Shown: positions 8,259 through 17,721 of the stretch, in pieces | How positions within the stretch are numbered: position 1 is the first letter of the stretch | Layout of the letters: each line of letters begins with the position of its first letter | DNA from: Treponema sp. CETP13 | GTDB lineage: Bacteria; Spirochaetota; Spirochaetia; Treponematales; Treponemataceae | DNA length: 50,141 bases | Reading direction: 5' to 3' | Assembly: GCA_001885315.1 (NCBI GenBank) | Contig: MLPZ01000019.1 | Span: 1 to 50,141 of the forward strand | Translations under genes and position numbers: made by a program | The notes under the pieces: model-generated | The model's input: only the letters and a program-made list of their open reading frames with translations | Told to the model about the DNA's origin: nothing | Database searches by the model: none

Positions 8259-9395
8259 ATGCCTTTAACACATAGATTAATTCGCAAAAATAGAGCTATG
8301 CTGTCTGGTAGTCAGAAACGCAATGGTTATATGACTTGGTGGCATTCTTTTACAGGTAAAAATACTGTAACTGGTGAAATTAAGTCTTTTTTTGTTGAAA
8401 TTTATATTATTAATCCAATGCGTTCACCTAAAACTGTGGTCTATGGCCAATTGTATAGTCAAAAAACGAAAGAACATATGCCTTCTTATATAGTTGTGAA
8501 GGCTGGGGCGTGGGGTAAAAATGCAAAACAAATTCATAATTTTTATACATGTTCAAAATTAGAAAAAAATAACAAAATTTTAGATCTTAACATTGGTACA
8601 ATTCATGTATCAGAAACTGAACTTTCTGGTTCGGTTAAAATGGACTATAAAATAGCTAAATTGCATCCTGAACTCATGAGCGATGGTGGCAATATGTCAT
8701 GGAAACTCACAATGAGTAAAAAATTACCGTATGACATGGGTTTTAGAACATCTGCATTAGTTAGTAAATTAAATATATTTGAAATGTACTCTCATGTACA
8801 AGGAATTGAAACTTTATTTGATGGAGTTGTTGCTTTAGATGGTCAAACATATAGAGTCACATCAAATAAGTCATTTGGCTATACAGATAAAAAATGGGGA
8901 ACAGATTTTGCAAATCCTTGGCTTTGGCTTACATCAAATAATATTGTTAGTGAAATAACAGGTAAAAAACTTCCAAATACTTGTTTTGATATAGGCACCG
9001 TTTGTCCTAAGATTTTTAGTATTCCTTTAAAACAGAGTTTATTTGCATGTTTTTATTATGAGGGAATTAAATATACTTTTAATTTTTCGAAATTAAAAAA
9101 GCAATGTAAATTAACATATGAAATTAGAGAAAATTCAGAAGTCATACATTGGCTTTTATCATGCTCAAACACTAAATATCTGTTAGATATAGATATTTTT
9201 TGCAAAAAAGAAGAAATGCTTTTTATGAATTATGAGGCTCCGAGTGGAGAAAAACTTCATAATCATTTATGGAGTGGTGGAACCGGATATGGAGAACTTA
9301 AATTTTTTATTCATAAAGGCAAAGATTTAGAACAAGTAGAATATGCTAAAATTTATAATTGTGGTTGCCAATATGGTGAGTTTGATCAAATATAA
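8259..9395 (+). CDS. tocopherol-cyclase-like / lipocalin-type barrel protein
   Basis: 378 residues, no signal peptide. The middle carries a pattern recalled from the tocopherol cyclase family: SFGYTDKKWGTDFANPWLW (around residues 208-226), preceded by LPYDMGF and HVQGIETLFDG. That family is a pair of lipocalin-like barrel domains related to CrtC and AttH, and binds hydrophobic ligands. Only plant and cyanobacterial members cyclise tocopherol; in an anaerobic fermenter the substrate must be something else, perhaps a lipid or lipid precursor. The start overlaps the end of the small upstream gene region (two bases apart) with an AAAAGG ribosome binding site. Family assignment is by memory of the motif, so moderate. 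Confidence 0.65.
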   Translation: MPLTHRLIRKNRAMLSGSQKRNGYMTWWHSFTGKNTVTGEIKSFFVEIYIINPMRSPKTVVYGQLYSQKTKEHMPSYIVVKAGAWGKNAKQIHNFYTCSKLEKNNKILDLNIGTIHVSETELSGSVKMDYKIAKLHPELMSDGGNMSWKLTMSKKLPYDMGFRTSALVSKLNIFEMYSHVQGIETLFDGVVALDGQTYRVTSNKSFGYTDKKWGTDFANPWLWLTSNNIVSEITGKKLPNTCFDIGTVCPKIFSIPLKQSLFACFYYEGIKYTFNFSKLKKQCKLTYEIRENSEVIHWLLSCSNTKYLLDIDIFCKKEEMLFMNYEAPSGEKLHNHLWSGGTGYGELKFFIHKGKDLEQVEYAKIYNCGCQYGEFDQI

Positions 9396-9409
9396 TAAAT
9401 GCTAAAAAT

Positions 9410-9442
9410 GCTTATGTAACGAGGTACCTCAGTTACATAAGC
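9410..9442. terminator. 33-bp near-perfect palindrome, bidirectional terminator candidate
   Basis: GCTTATGTAAC (9410-9420) and GTTACATAAGC (9432-9442) are perfect complements. The centre GAGGTACCTC is itself a palindrome, so one strand can fold into a nearly unbroken stem with a single bulged A. It lies between the converging genes at 8259-9395 and 9451-11490. On the reverse strand it is followed by a short T-rich run. Confidence 0.6.
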
Positions 9443-9450
9443 TTATACTT

Positions 9451-11490
9451 TTATGTATTTTTTAGTATTCTAATCATACCATCTTTTTTAGGATTAGTAG
9501 TAAATCCATTATCAGTATATAATTCGTAAGAGGCGCCTTCTCCGAGTATTTCTAATTTTGAATAGTCCAGTTTATCTGTGCAATTACAAATTGGGGCGAG
9601 AGGGATAATGGCGTTTCCTTTGATAAAGAATACAACTTGGTTAAGATCACATTCTATATAATTATCTCCTTTTGTAAGAGATTTTGTAGAAAGTATTTCT
9701 CCATCTTGCCAAACTATTTTTGTCATGTTCTCTGGTAAATATACATATCTTCCTCGAGTATTTTGAGTGTATATCGGAGCTATCATAATTTCATTACCAA
9801 GCATTAGTTGATCTTCAATCTCAAGAACTCTAAAATCTTTTGGATAGTCAAATGTTAAAGGACGAAACATCATTGTATTGTTAAGAGCTGCCTTCATGTA
9901 TTCAGAATAAAGATATGGGATAAGTCTGTAACGCAGTTGTACAATGCTTTTAAAATCATTTGTTTGTTCAAATTGGTAACATTCTTGTTCTCGAGTGCCT
10001 AAAGCAGAATGATTTCTAAATAACGGTGTAAAAATACTTAACGCATACCATCGTAAAAGAAGGTCCCTAGTAGTGTTTCCTCCAAACCCTCCTGTGTCTG
10101 CTCCTGTGTATAGGAAACCACACATGTTTAGTGAAGGAAGCATTTTTAAATTTAATAAAATATGTTGCCACCATGATTGATTATCTCCCATCCAAATTCC
10201 ACCGTAGCGGTGCATACCAATATAACTAGATCTAGAAAACATTAATAATCGTTTATCTGGTGATATTGTCTTAAATGCTTCTCCTGCTGCACGGGTCATG
10301 TTATAACCAAAAAGGTTATGTAATTTATCATGACAAATAATCCCTTGTGTTGTTTTATGATAAAACCGTTTATAGTCTTTTTCATTGTTAGATATGCTAT
10401 GCATTAGCGATCGAGTTTGAAAAAATGATTTAATATCTAAATTTTCCTTTTCACATTCTTTTAGTTTTGTGAATGTTTCTGAAAGACCTTCTTCGCTATA
10501 AAAAATAGCAGGTTCGTTCATATCATTCCAAAAGCCTTCAATGCCTTCATCTGTAAGTATTTTGTATTTACTTCCAAACCAAGAGCGAACTTCGGGATTT
10601 AAAAAGTCGGGAAAGTGTGTTTTTCCAGGCCAGACACCAGCAACAAAATTTGTCCCATCTTTTCTTTTACAAAAGAAATCATGAGTTTTCCCTTCTTCAT
10701 AAATATCATAATTTTCTTCTATTTTTACACCAGCATCAATAATTGGTACAAGTCTAACCCCATCTTTTTTTAGTTCGAGAACAAGATCTTTTAAACTTGG
10801 AAATTTTTGAGTATCAATTGTAAAGTCTTTGTAATTAACCATGTAATCGATATCTAGATAAATAGAATCGAGTGGAATACCGGCTTGTTTATATTTTTGA
10901 TACACTGTTCTAATGTCATTAGCATTTTTATATCCCCACCGACTTTGGCCCATTCCAAAAGCCCAACGGGGAGGAAGATAACTTTGTCCAATGAGAGCAC
11001 GAAACTGTGTAATAATGTTTGTAAGAGGAGAGCTGTTATCAGGAGTTATTTCATACACATATAAGTTATTATCTTCAATTTGTATTTTGAGTTCGTTAGT
11101 TTTTGTATACCCAATATCAAAAGTAACTTTTCCTGGATAATCGAAAAAAAGTGCAAATGTAGAATCCGGTGTTTCTGGATGATAGATCATAATAAAGTTA
11201 TGAGCTCCATAAAGAGATTCTTTATTTTCTGTATGAACAGGATCATCTGTGCACCAACTTTTATAAATCCACCCTCGTTTATTAATGCCACGGTTAGCCT
11301 CGCCTAGTCCATATACAATGTCTGTGTCTTTGAGAGTGTAAGTCCATGTAAAAGAGTGTGATTTATCTTCTGTTAGAATAATTTTTGTTGTTCCATTTAC
11401 TATTGTCTGAGTAGGATATTTATTACTCTGTAATTTTTTTACTACGGCATCCGTTTCAAATGGGGCTCCAAATTGGTATTTTTGTATCAT
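9451..11490 (-). CDS. glycoside hydrolase family 31 (alpha-glucosidase / alpha-xylosidase type)
   Basis: 679 residues, cytoplasmic. An N-terminal beta-sandwich precedes a (beta/alpha)8 barrel with the GH31 landmarks: PPRWAFGMGQSRWGYKN, the loop IYLDIDYM, the nucleophile region WNDMNEPA and the acid/base Asp in WMGDNQSWW. A C-terminal beta domain follows. GH31 enzymes release alpha-linked glucose or xylose from the non-reducing end of oligosaccharides; the sequence alone does not settle which. AAGGAG lies 6 to 7 bases before the ATG. It is divergent from the AraC-family regulator at 11627, which probably controls it. The xylose isomerase at the other end of the window would suit an alpha-xylosidase role. 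Confidence 0.92.
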   Translation of the reverse strand: MIQKYQFGAPFETDAVVKKLQSNKYPTQTIVNGTTKIILTEDKSHSFTWTYTLKDTDIVYGLGEANRGINKRGWIYKSWCTDDPVHTENKESLYGAHNFIMIYHPETPDSTFALFFDYPGKVTFDIGYTKTNELKIQIEDNNLYVYEITPDNSSPLTNIITQFRALIGQSYLPPRWAFGMGQSRWGYKNANDIRTVYQKYKQAGIPLDSIYLDIDYMVNYKDFTIDTQKFPSLKDLVLELKKDGVRLVPIIDAGVKIEENYDIYEEGKTHDFFCKRKDGTNFVAGVWPGKTHFPDFLNPEVRSWFGSKYKILTDEGIEGFWNDMNEPAIFYSEEGLSETFTKLKECEKENLDIKSFFQTRSLMHSISNNEKDYKRFYHKTTQGIICHDKLHNLFGYNMTRAAGEAFKTISPDKRLLMFSRSSYIGMHRYGGIWMGDNQSWWQHILLNLKMLPSLNMCGFLYTGADTGGFGGNTTRDLLLRWYALSIFTPLFRNHSALGTREQECYQFEQTNDFKSIVQLRYRLIPYLYSEYMKAALNNTMMFRPLTFDYPKDFRVLEIEDQLMLGNEIMIAPIYTQNTRGRYVYLPENMTKIVWQDGEILSTKSLTKGDNYIECDLNQVVFFIKGNAIIPLAPICNCTDKLDYSKLEILGEGASYELYTDNGFTTNPKKDGMIRILKNT

Positions 11491-11626
11491 AAAAACTCCT
11501 TAAAAATCTAGTATGCATTATATTTTATCTTTCTTATTATAGCTATAGTATTGTTGTATAGAAGTTTTGTCTTGTGTTATTATAGAAGAATATATAACAA
11601 TATTCACTTTTTGTGAGGGGCAATAG

Positions 11627-12505
11627 ATGCTTGATGTCAGATATAATGAGAGAAGAAAAAGAGGAACCGATGCCTTTCCGATTGCTTATTATCATGAATT
11701 TACTTCTAAGGCGGGGTATTTTTTACCTTTACATTGGCATATTGAGCATGAAATTTTGCATGTATTAAAAGGCATATACCCATTGTTTATTGATGGAAAG
11801 GAATATGAACTACAGCCTGGAGATGTTTGTTTTATTCAGAATGGTATACTTCATGGAGATGGTAGTAAAAAACCGGATTGTGAATATGAATCTGTCGTTT
11901 TTGATCTAAATATTATTAGAAATCGAGCCTTTGATAACGATGAGTTCTTAATGAAAATGGAAAAACATATAATTAGAGTAAAACCTTTTGTTAATGAAAA
12001 TTCGACTGATAAATTATATGTTGCGGATGTTATGCCTGTTTTTAAGTATATGCGGGAGCAAAGTCCTGGTTTTAAATTTGAAGTATGTGGTTCTCTTATG
12101 CGGTTTTTTGCGCGGATTCAACGTGATCATTTATATTCTGAAATACCAGTAAGTTCTACTTCTAGCTTATATGTACGCTCTCATAGGCGAATTGACCAAT
12201 TAGAACGTGTTTTTGAATTTATTAAGCAAAATTACAATACAAAGTTTACTCTAACAGAATTATCTGGTGTAGCAGGAATGTCCCCTAAATATTTTTGTAA
12301 AGTATTTAAGTCAATGACAAACCATTCTCCTATGGAGTATGTGAATGTTTATCGTATAGAGCAAGCCAGTTATTATATAAAAAAAGAAGAAACCTCTATT
12401 ATCGAGATTGCTATGGCATGTGGCTTTAATGATTTTAGTTACTTTATTAAAATTTTTAAAAAATACCGAGGAATTACGCCTTATCAATATAGAAAACAAG
12501 CGTAA
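11627..12505 (+). CDS. AraC-family transcriptional regulator with cupin sensor domain
   Basis: 292 residues. The N-terminal cupin has the His cluster LPLHWHIEHE (about 37-46) and GDVCFIQNGILHG, typical of sugar-sensing AraC members. The C-terminal third has two helix-turn-helix motifs: LTELSGVAGMSPKYFCKVFK, and IIEIAMACGFNDFSYFIKIF followed by the family signature YRGITPYQYR. GAGGGG precedes the ATG. It diverges from the GH31 gene across a 136-base region, and is likely an activator of that gene responding to a released sugar. It converges on the DUF4954 gene with only six bases between stop codons. Confidence 0.93.
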   Translation: MLDVRYNERRKRGTDAFPIAYYHEFTSKAGYFLPLHWHIEHEILHVLKGIYPLFIDGKEYELQPGDVCFIQNGILHGDGSKKPDCEYESVVFDLNIIRNRAFDNDEFLMKMEKHIIRVKPFVNENSTDKLYVADVMPVFKYMREQSPGFKFEVCGSLMRFFARIQRDHLYSEIPVSSTSSLYVRSHRRIDQLERVFEFIKQNYNTKFTLTELSGVAGMSPKYFCKVFKSMTNHSPMEYVNVYRIEQASYYIKKEETSIIEIAMACGFNDFSYFIKIFKKYRGITPYQYRKQA

Positions 12506-12511
12506 ATCTGT

Positions 12512-14701
12512 TTATATGATGCCTGCAAAAAAAGTTTCTAAATTGGCATTAAAAGATAGTGTCGATTTTTTTAGTTCATGTAAGAAAGTATTATCTTCTA
12601 GTTTTCCTAGAACAGCATCCATCTCGGCCTTGTTTTCAAAAGTTATTGTTCTAAAATAGTCAGTGTAATCTTTTTGTCGTGATGAAATTGAATTATTATA
12701 CATATAATTAGAAACCTCAAGAACGTCAGCTTTTATGTCTTTAAAAATTTCTTTATCAAATTCTTCTATTGGCTGTGAATATAAAAATTCTAATAGGTAT
12801 AAAGCGTAACGGACTTTATATTCTGCATAATGGCTTTCACAAAAATCGTAAAAAGCATGAACTTCTTGCCAATTATTAATTTTTTTCGATTTTATATCCT
12901 TTGATAAACGCTCTAAGAGTTCTTGAGGAATAATTTGTCCTCCAACATTTTCCCATTTAGTGTAAAGATGTATTTTTTTTACTGCTGTAATCATTTTAGT
13001 TGTACAACGGGTAATTTTTTCTCTCTTACAAAATTCAATAATTGATCTAACTGCAAAATACTTTACAATTTTGCGATATTCTTTGTATCCTTTTGCTGCT
13101 TTTATTATAATAGCACCATGTTTTTTCATTGAACTTCCATCATAAAGAGTTAGGTCTTCTTTTGGATGTTGATGTAAGTAATCTTTAGCGCATTGATAGA
13201 CTTCAGTGTTGCAATGAGAAAATTCTGGATGGTGTTCTTTTAACCAACAGGAAGTGAGCGTAATTATTCTATCAAGAGAATAAAGAATTTCTTGAATTGT
13301 ATCTGGTGCTAAAGGGTCTGTTTCTATGTGTTGTGATTTTATAACTCTTTTATCTCGTTTTATAAATTTAGAATTATTTCGAACAATAGCAAACATATTA
13401 TATTGAAACCAATATGCTGGCAGAATAGTAACTGCTTTATCTTTTCCATTTGTAGCTATGAGACTAAAAGGATATGTAATATTTAATTCATACGGGTACG
13501 AGCCTTTTGCAATGAGAGAAAAAGAAGCGAATTTGCAATTATGCTTAAAATCTGAACAAAGCCCAGGCCAAAAACCTCGTTTTGCTAATATTTCACCATC
13601 TGGACTCCTACTATTATGATTAGATCCAATTGTAGCCCCAGAAGCTATATTAGATTGCCCGCCAATTGTAGATGCAATAAGAAATGATGAATTGTGATGC
13701 TGTTCATGGAACGGGAAAATAAGGTTATTTAAAAGCTCACAGCATGAAACTGTTGAATTATCACCTAAAACAGTATTTAACAAGCGAGCTCCATATTTAA
13801 TTTGACAATTTTTGCCAAGAATAAAACGTACAGCAACTGTTTGGTAAAATGCTTTTGAACCGTATCCCATAATGCCATTTACCATTTCAACACCTTCTCC
13901 AATTTGAGATGGAGAGTCTTCGTTAGATAAAACAGTAATATTTTTAAGCTTAAAAGCTCCTTTTATATATGCACACGAACCAATTTTGGCATCTTTAATG
14001 AGGCTCGTGTTCTTTATAACTGCATCATCAAATACAATTCCACTTGTTTTGGTTATTTTATCATTTCCAAATTCAGCTAACTCAATAAATCTTTTTTGGA
14101 GTTCTGTATCTGAACGGTTTCTGCTCCAAATATAGGCATCAGCAGGTATCATATCCTCAAAGGGAAGTACTTTTCTTTTCCCATTTTCATTACCAATTTC
14201 TATCCAAATACGATTTTTTTCTGGTTCATCTGCTTTAAGCCATCCATTTCCAAATTTTGAGTGTGAAGTACAACTCATCTCTTGAATGTTAAATAGAATG
14301 ACTCGATTACCAATACGATAATTAGCAAGATAATGAACGTCACGAATACATACATCATTTCCAATAACACAACATACAATAAACGAATTATATATTCCCG
14401 TTTCAAGCACAAGGTCGTGATATTGTAATGTTGCATGGCTCAAGTTTCCTATGACGCTTTCTCCTACAAAACGTGTTTGCCAAATTCTATTAGGATCAAA
14501 AATATCTGTTACAAATAAATTACTCCAATCTTTTTGAGTCGAACTATTGTGATTTGCTTCTAGTATTTTAATTTCTTGTGCGTTAGGATGACGGAACCCT
14601 TTTTTGTCATTTTCTGAAGGAAAGTATCTATTATAACTTGCTTGTAGTGCTGGTATTGTATCTGAATGAGGTTCTCTTGCAATATATTGAACTTTTGACA
14701 T
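12512..14701 (-). CDS. DUF4954 protein with left-handed beta-helix region
   Basis: 729 residues. The N-terminal two thirds contain imperfect hexapeptide turns such as IGNDVCIRDVHYL, IGNRVILFN, IGSCAYIKGAF and LGDNSTVSC, as in left-handed beta-helix acyl- or nucleotidyl-transferases. The C-terminal third is alpha-helical and charged. The layout and length match DUF4954 proteins I recall from Treponema and Bacteroidetes, whose function is not established. The hexapeptides suggest a trimeric sugar or acyl transferase-like role, but no catalytic His was identified with confidence. A GGAGAG ribosome binding site precedes the start. Confidence 0.75.
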   Translation of the reverse strand: MSKVQYIAREPHSDTIPALQASYNRYFPSENDKKGFRHPNAQEIKILEANHNSSTQKDWSNLFVTDIFDPNRIWQTRFVGESVIGNLSHATLQYHDLVLETGIYNSFIVCCVIGNDVCIRDVHYLANYRIGNRVILFNIQEMSCTSHSKFGNGWLKADEPEKNRIWIEIGNENGKRKVLPFEDMIPADAYIWSRNRSDTELQKRFIELAEFGNDKITKTSGIVFDDAVIKNTSLIKDAKIGSCAYIKGAFKLKNITVLSNEDSPSQIGEGVEMVNGIMGYGSKAFYQTVAVRFILGKNCQIKYGARLLNTVLGDNSTVSCCELLNNLIFPFHEQHHNSSFLIASTIGGQSNIASGATIGSNHNSRSPDGEILAKRGFWPGLCSDFKHNCKFASFSLIAKGSYPYELNITYPFSLIATNGKDKAVTILPAYWFQYNMFAIVRNNSKFIKRDKRVIKSQHIETDPLAPDTIQEILYSLDRIITLTSCWLKEHHPEFSHCNTEVYQCAKDYLHQHPKEDLTLYDGSSMKKHGAIIIKAAKGYKEYRKIVKYFAVRSIIEFCKREKITRCTTKMITAVKKIHLYTKWENVGGQIIPQELLERLSKDIKSKKINNWQEVHAFYDFCESHYAEYKVRYALYLLEFLYSQPIEEFDKEIFKDIKADVLEVSNYMYNNSISSRQKDYTDYFRTITFENKAEMDAVLGKLEDNTFLHELKKSTLSFNANLETFFAGII

Positions 14702-14829
14702 AATAAATCTCTCCGTAATATACTATATAGATAACTACTACTATATCATAAAAGTTGATTATTAGCCAAACTTAAAGGTAGTTTATAAAAATACTACTTT
14801 TATAAGATATGGGCGTATGTTGATGATTA

Positions 14830-14838
14830 TGGTATACT
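14830..14838 (+). promoter_or_regulatory. extended -10 promoter, predicting a leaderless mRNA
   Basis: TGG followed by TATACT (14833-14838) forms an extended -10 element. Seven bases separate it from the ATG at 14846, so transcription would begin at the start codon. There is no clear -35 box and no ribosome binding site. Confidence 0.45.
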
Positions 14839-14845
14839 TTGGCGT

Positions 14846-17701
14846 ATGAAAAATACTTGTTGGTATAAATATATCTTTTTTTTTATTAGCTTCATAGTAT
14901 GTATTCCCGCTTTTTCCGAGAATATATTAACTAGAGAAGGCTTTTATGCATATAAATTAGATAATGGACTAGAATTGTATGTTCAAGAGGATTTTTCTTC
15001 TGCCTTAGTTCATATGACATATGCTGCTAAGGCTGGTGTGTCTTCTCAGTTACCTAGTACGGTTGGTTTCTTTAAATTATATTCAAAACTTTTCTGGCAA
15101 AATAACGATATTCCTTTACAAGATTTTGTTGATTGTGGTTGTAGTGATTTTATAGCAAATTGTACTGCGGACTGTTCACTGTATTCTCTTTCTATGTCTT
15201 TACTTAGTTGGCAAAAGGGATTGGAACTTTTTAGTAAAAACATACGGAATCCTTCATTTTCTAACACTTCTATTTCTATAGAAAAAGAAGCTATGAGCAA
15301 TGATATGATTTCGTTTTTTAACTCGAGCTCTGGCTTTATAAATAGTGCAATTGATTCACGTATTTTTTCTCATTCTCCTTGGAAACATGACAGTAGCTTT
15401 TATCCAGAAATGTTTGTAAACATGAAAACTGAAGATTGTGCGATGCGATTACAATTAATTTCAGATTTGTATTACACACCAAATAATTCTGCATTATTTG
15501 TTACAGGTCCAGTTTCGGCTGAATCTGTCGCAGAAACTGTTAAAAAATTGTTTTCTTCTTGGAAAAGAGGAGTTTATTCTATAAGTTCAGAAAAAAATTC
15601 TGAATTGCCAGATTCTCGTCGTTTTGTTCTTGTGTCAGATAATTTTTCTAGTTCTATGAATCAATTGGTTGTTCAATACACAGCACCAGAATTATTTGCA
15701 GATTTGCCCTTCTCTGTGGCAGCGTATGCACTTTCGAATTTTTTAGAAAATGGGAAAAAAACGAATGATACAAGTCTCACTTTTAAACAATCAGTTATAG
15801 AGGATTCTTTTACCGGTATTTCTGAACCTGATTATGTTAATAGTTCCTTTTCTCTTGATGGCGAGTATTCAAGAGTTATAATTCAATCTCTTATGAAAAA
15901 CAACACCTCTCCGGTAGAACAGGTTAATCATATTTCAAATGCTTTAAATAATACGATACAAAACATTTCCAATGAGCAATTAACAGAAATAAAGAGGATG
16001 AGCCTTGCTTCGATATATGAATCGATAAGTTCTTCTGTTTCTTTTATCGATCGGCTAGCTTCTTTTTGGGCGTATGGAGGGATTTCTTATAATGAAAAAT
16101 ATTTACAAACATTAAAATTACTATCTGTTCAAGAAATAAAGGATGTTTGTATAGAAAAACCGTGGTATTTTTTAATTATTCATACAGAAACCTATAATAA
16201 ATACAAAGATGAGTTAAAGGCTGCTGGTTACAAGGTAATTTCCTCTTATGCAAATTCTCAATTTATAAAAAGTTTATATGCACCTTATCAAGAAAAGAAA
16301 ACTATTAATTCCGAAATAGCTCTTAAAGAAAGCAATATAGAGAATCTTAGTGCAGAAGAAGTGTCTCCTGAACAAAAAGCTGTGAGAGAATGGGTAAAAA
16401 GTAATTTAGCTAATGTATATCAAACAAAATTATCAAATGGAATTCCGGTAAGTGTAAAAACAATAACAGGTTCTACAACTTGCTCAATGATTATTTCGTT
16501 AACAGGTTCTAAAGATGGTGTAGTGCAAAATATAGATAAGGTTGTTGTAAAAGCTCTGACAAAATTACTAGATGCCCAGTTATCGAAGTTGTATGAGGAT
16601 ACCAGTATTAATAAAATTCCAGACACGAAATGTTGGAGCTCTCTTTTTACAAGTTCGATTCAAATTAATTGTCTTAAAGAAGACGTAAATACAATTTTAA
16701 GTTCTTTTGTCTCTCTCCTTGTATATGGTTCGATTACTCCTTCTGTTGCAGATGAATGTGTCTTTTCTGAATTATATGAGCAAAAAGCAAAGGCTCAATC
16801 TTTACAATTTCAGTTGTATTCGAAAGCAATGCAATTATTTTATGAAGAAAAATCTGTTGTAGATGCTTTCGATACAGATACTGATTCTTTGTTCCAAATT
16901 AATTTTGATCAGATTTTAGAATGTTATACTAATTTTTTGGATGCAAGTCGGCTTAGTTTAGTTGTTGCTGGAAATGTTAATGATGATTTTTTGTCGGTTG
17001 CAGAGCAGACATTTGGAGTGCTTAAAGATTTTTCTAAAGTTGAAGAAGTTACAGGAACGACAAAAGAAAACAAACCTAATTTACAAATTCCAAATCTGCT
17101 TCAGAATATTCGATTACATCATACTTTTACTACTGACATTCCGGCAGAACTTGCAGGTCCTGCTCCCGAAAAGCTCATCCCTACAACGGATTTTTCTGAT
17201 CCAGCACAACTTTATATTGAATTGCCTAAGTTGTCGTCTACAGATTTAATGATATATAGATCAATCTTAGGGTTACTTGTTGATATCTTAAATAAAGAAT
17301 TAGCTTCAATGTCAAATCCTCCTGCGGAGTCTGTATCTGTATATTTTTCTCCAGATTTTGAACCTTATTCTTGTTTGCGTTTTGAGAAGGTTCATAGTCG
17401 TAATGCTTTGCAAAAAATGACAGAAACGTATCTTACTCAGTTTTCTTCTAATTTCACAAATGAAATGATGCAACAAGCAAAATTAAAATCGAGTACATAC
17501 GATTTTTCCAAAACATCGAGTGTTAGTGGAACGGCTTTGCTTATGAATTCTAGTTTACATGTTTATGGTAAAGCTTCTATGTATATTACAAATTTTGAAA
17601 GTTTGTATTTTGCACAACTAGAACAGTTTGTTTCTGTAACTCATTTTTTTAATGACGAATATGCTAGAACATGGCTTTTTTCATCTGATACAAAATCATA
17701 A
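14846..17701 (+). CDS. exported M16-like protein lacking the zinc motif (pseudo-peptidase)
   Basis: 951 residues. A signal peptide covers about residues 1-24 (hydrophobic core then PAFSE), so the protein is periplasmic. Two tandem M16 halves are recognisable: LDNGLELYVQED (39-50) and, in the second half, LSNGIPVSVKTITG. Where an active M16 enzyme has HxxEH, this one has Lys77, Ser80 and Lys81 in GFFKLYSKLF, so all three residues of the motif are gone. It is unlikely to cleave peptides and may act as a chaperone or a partner of an active subunit, as in the PqqL or mitochondrial core/MPP-alpha situations. The gene is followed by the AEC transporter after 20 bases. The start lacks a Shine-Dalgarno sequence. 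Confidence 0.85.
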   Translation: MKNTCWYKYIFFFISFIVCIPAFSENILTREGFYAYKLDNGLELYVQEDFSSALVHMTYAAKAGVSSQLPSTVGFFKLYSKLFWQNNDIPLQDFVDCGCSDFIANCTADCSLYSLSMSLLSWQKGLELFSKNIRNPSFSNTSISIEKEAMSNDMISFFNSSSGFINSAIDSRIFSHSPWKHDSSFYPEMFVNMKTEDCAMRLQLISDLYYTPNNSALFVTGPVSAESVAETVKKLFSSWKRGVYSISSEKNSELPDSRRFVLVSDNFSSSMNQLVVQYTAPELFADLPFSVAAYALSNFLENGKKTNDTSLTFKQSVIEDSFTGISEPDYVNSSFSLDGEYSRVIIQSLMKNNTSPVEQVNHISNALNNTIQNISNEQLTEIKRMSLASIYESISSSVSFIDRLASFWAYGGISYNEKYLQTLKLLSVQEIKDVCIEKPWYFLIIHTETYNKYKDELKAAGYKVISSYANSQFIKSLYAPYQEKKTINSEIALKESNIENLSAEEVSPEQKAVREWVKSNLANVYQTKLSNGIPVSVKTITGSTTCSMIISLTGSKDGVVQNIDKVVVKALTKLLDAQLSKLYEDTSINKIPDTKCWSSLFTSSIQINCLKEDVNTILSSFVSLLVYGSITPSVADECVFSELYEQKAKAQSLQFQLYSKAMQLFYEEKSVVDAFDTDTDSLFQINFDQILECYTNFLDASRLSLVVAGNVNDDFLSVAEQTFGVLKDFSKVEEVTGTTKENKPNLQIPNLLQNIRLHHTFTTDIPAELAGPAPEKLIPTTDFSDPAQLYIELPKLSSTDLMIYRSILGLLVDILNKELASMSNPPAESVSVYFSPDFEPYSCLRFEKVHSRNALQKMTETYLTQFSSNFTNEMMQQAKLKSSTYDFSKTSSVSGTALLMNSSLHVYGKASMYITNFESLYFAQLEQFVSVTHFFNDEYARTWLFSSDTKS

Positions 17702-17715
17702 TAAAAGTATATACT
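17687..17715 (+). promoter_or_regulatory. promoter of the AEC transporter, predicting a leaderless mRNA
   Basis: TATACT at 17710-17715 lies six bases before the ATG at 17722; a weak -35 GATACA (17687-17692) is 17 bases upstream, inside the end of the previous gene. No ribosome binding site is seen. Confidence 0.35.
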
Positions 17716-17721
17716 TGTTAT

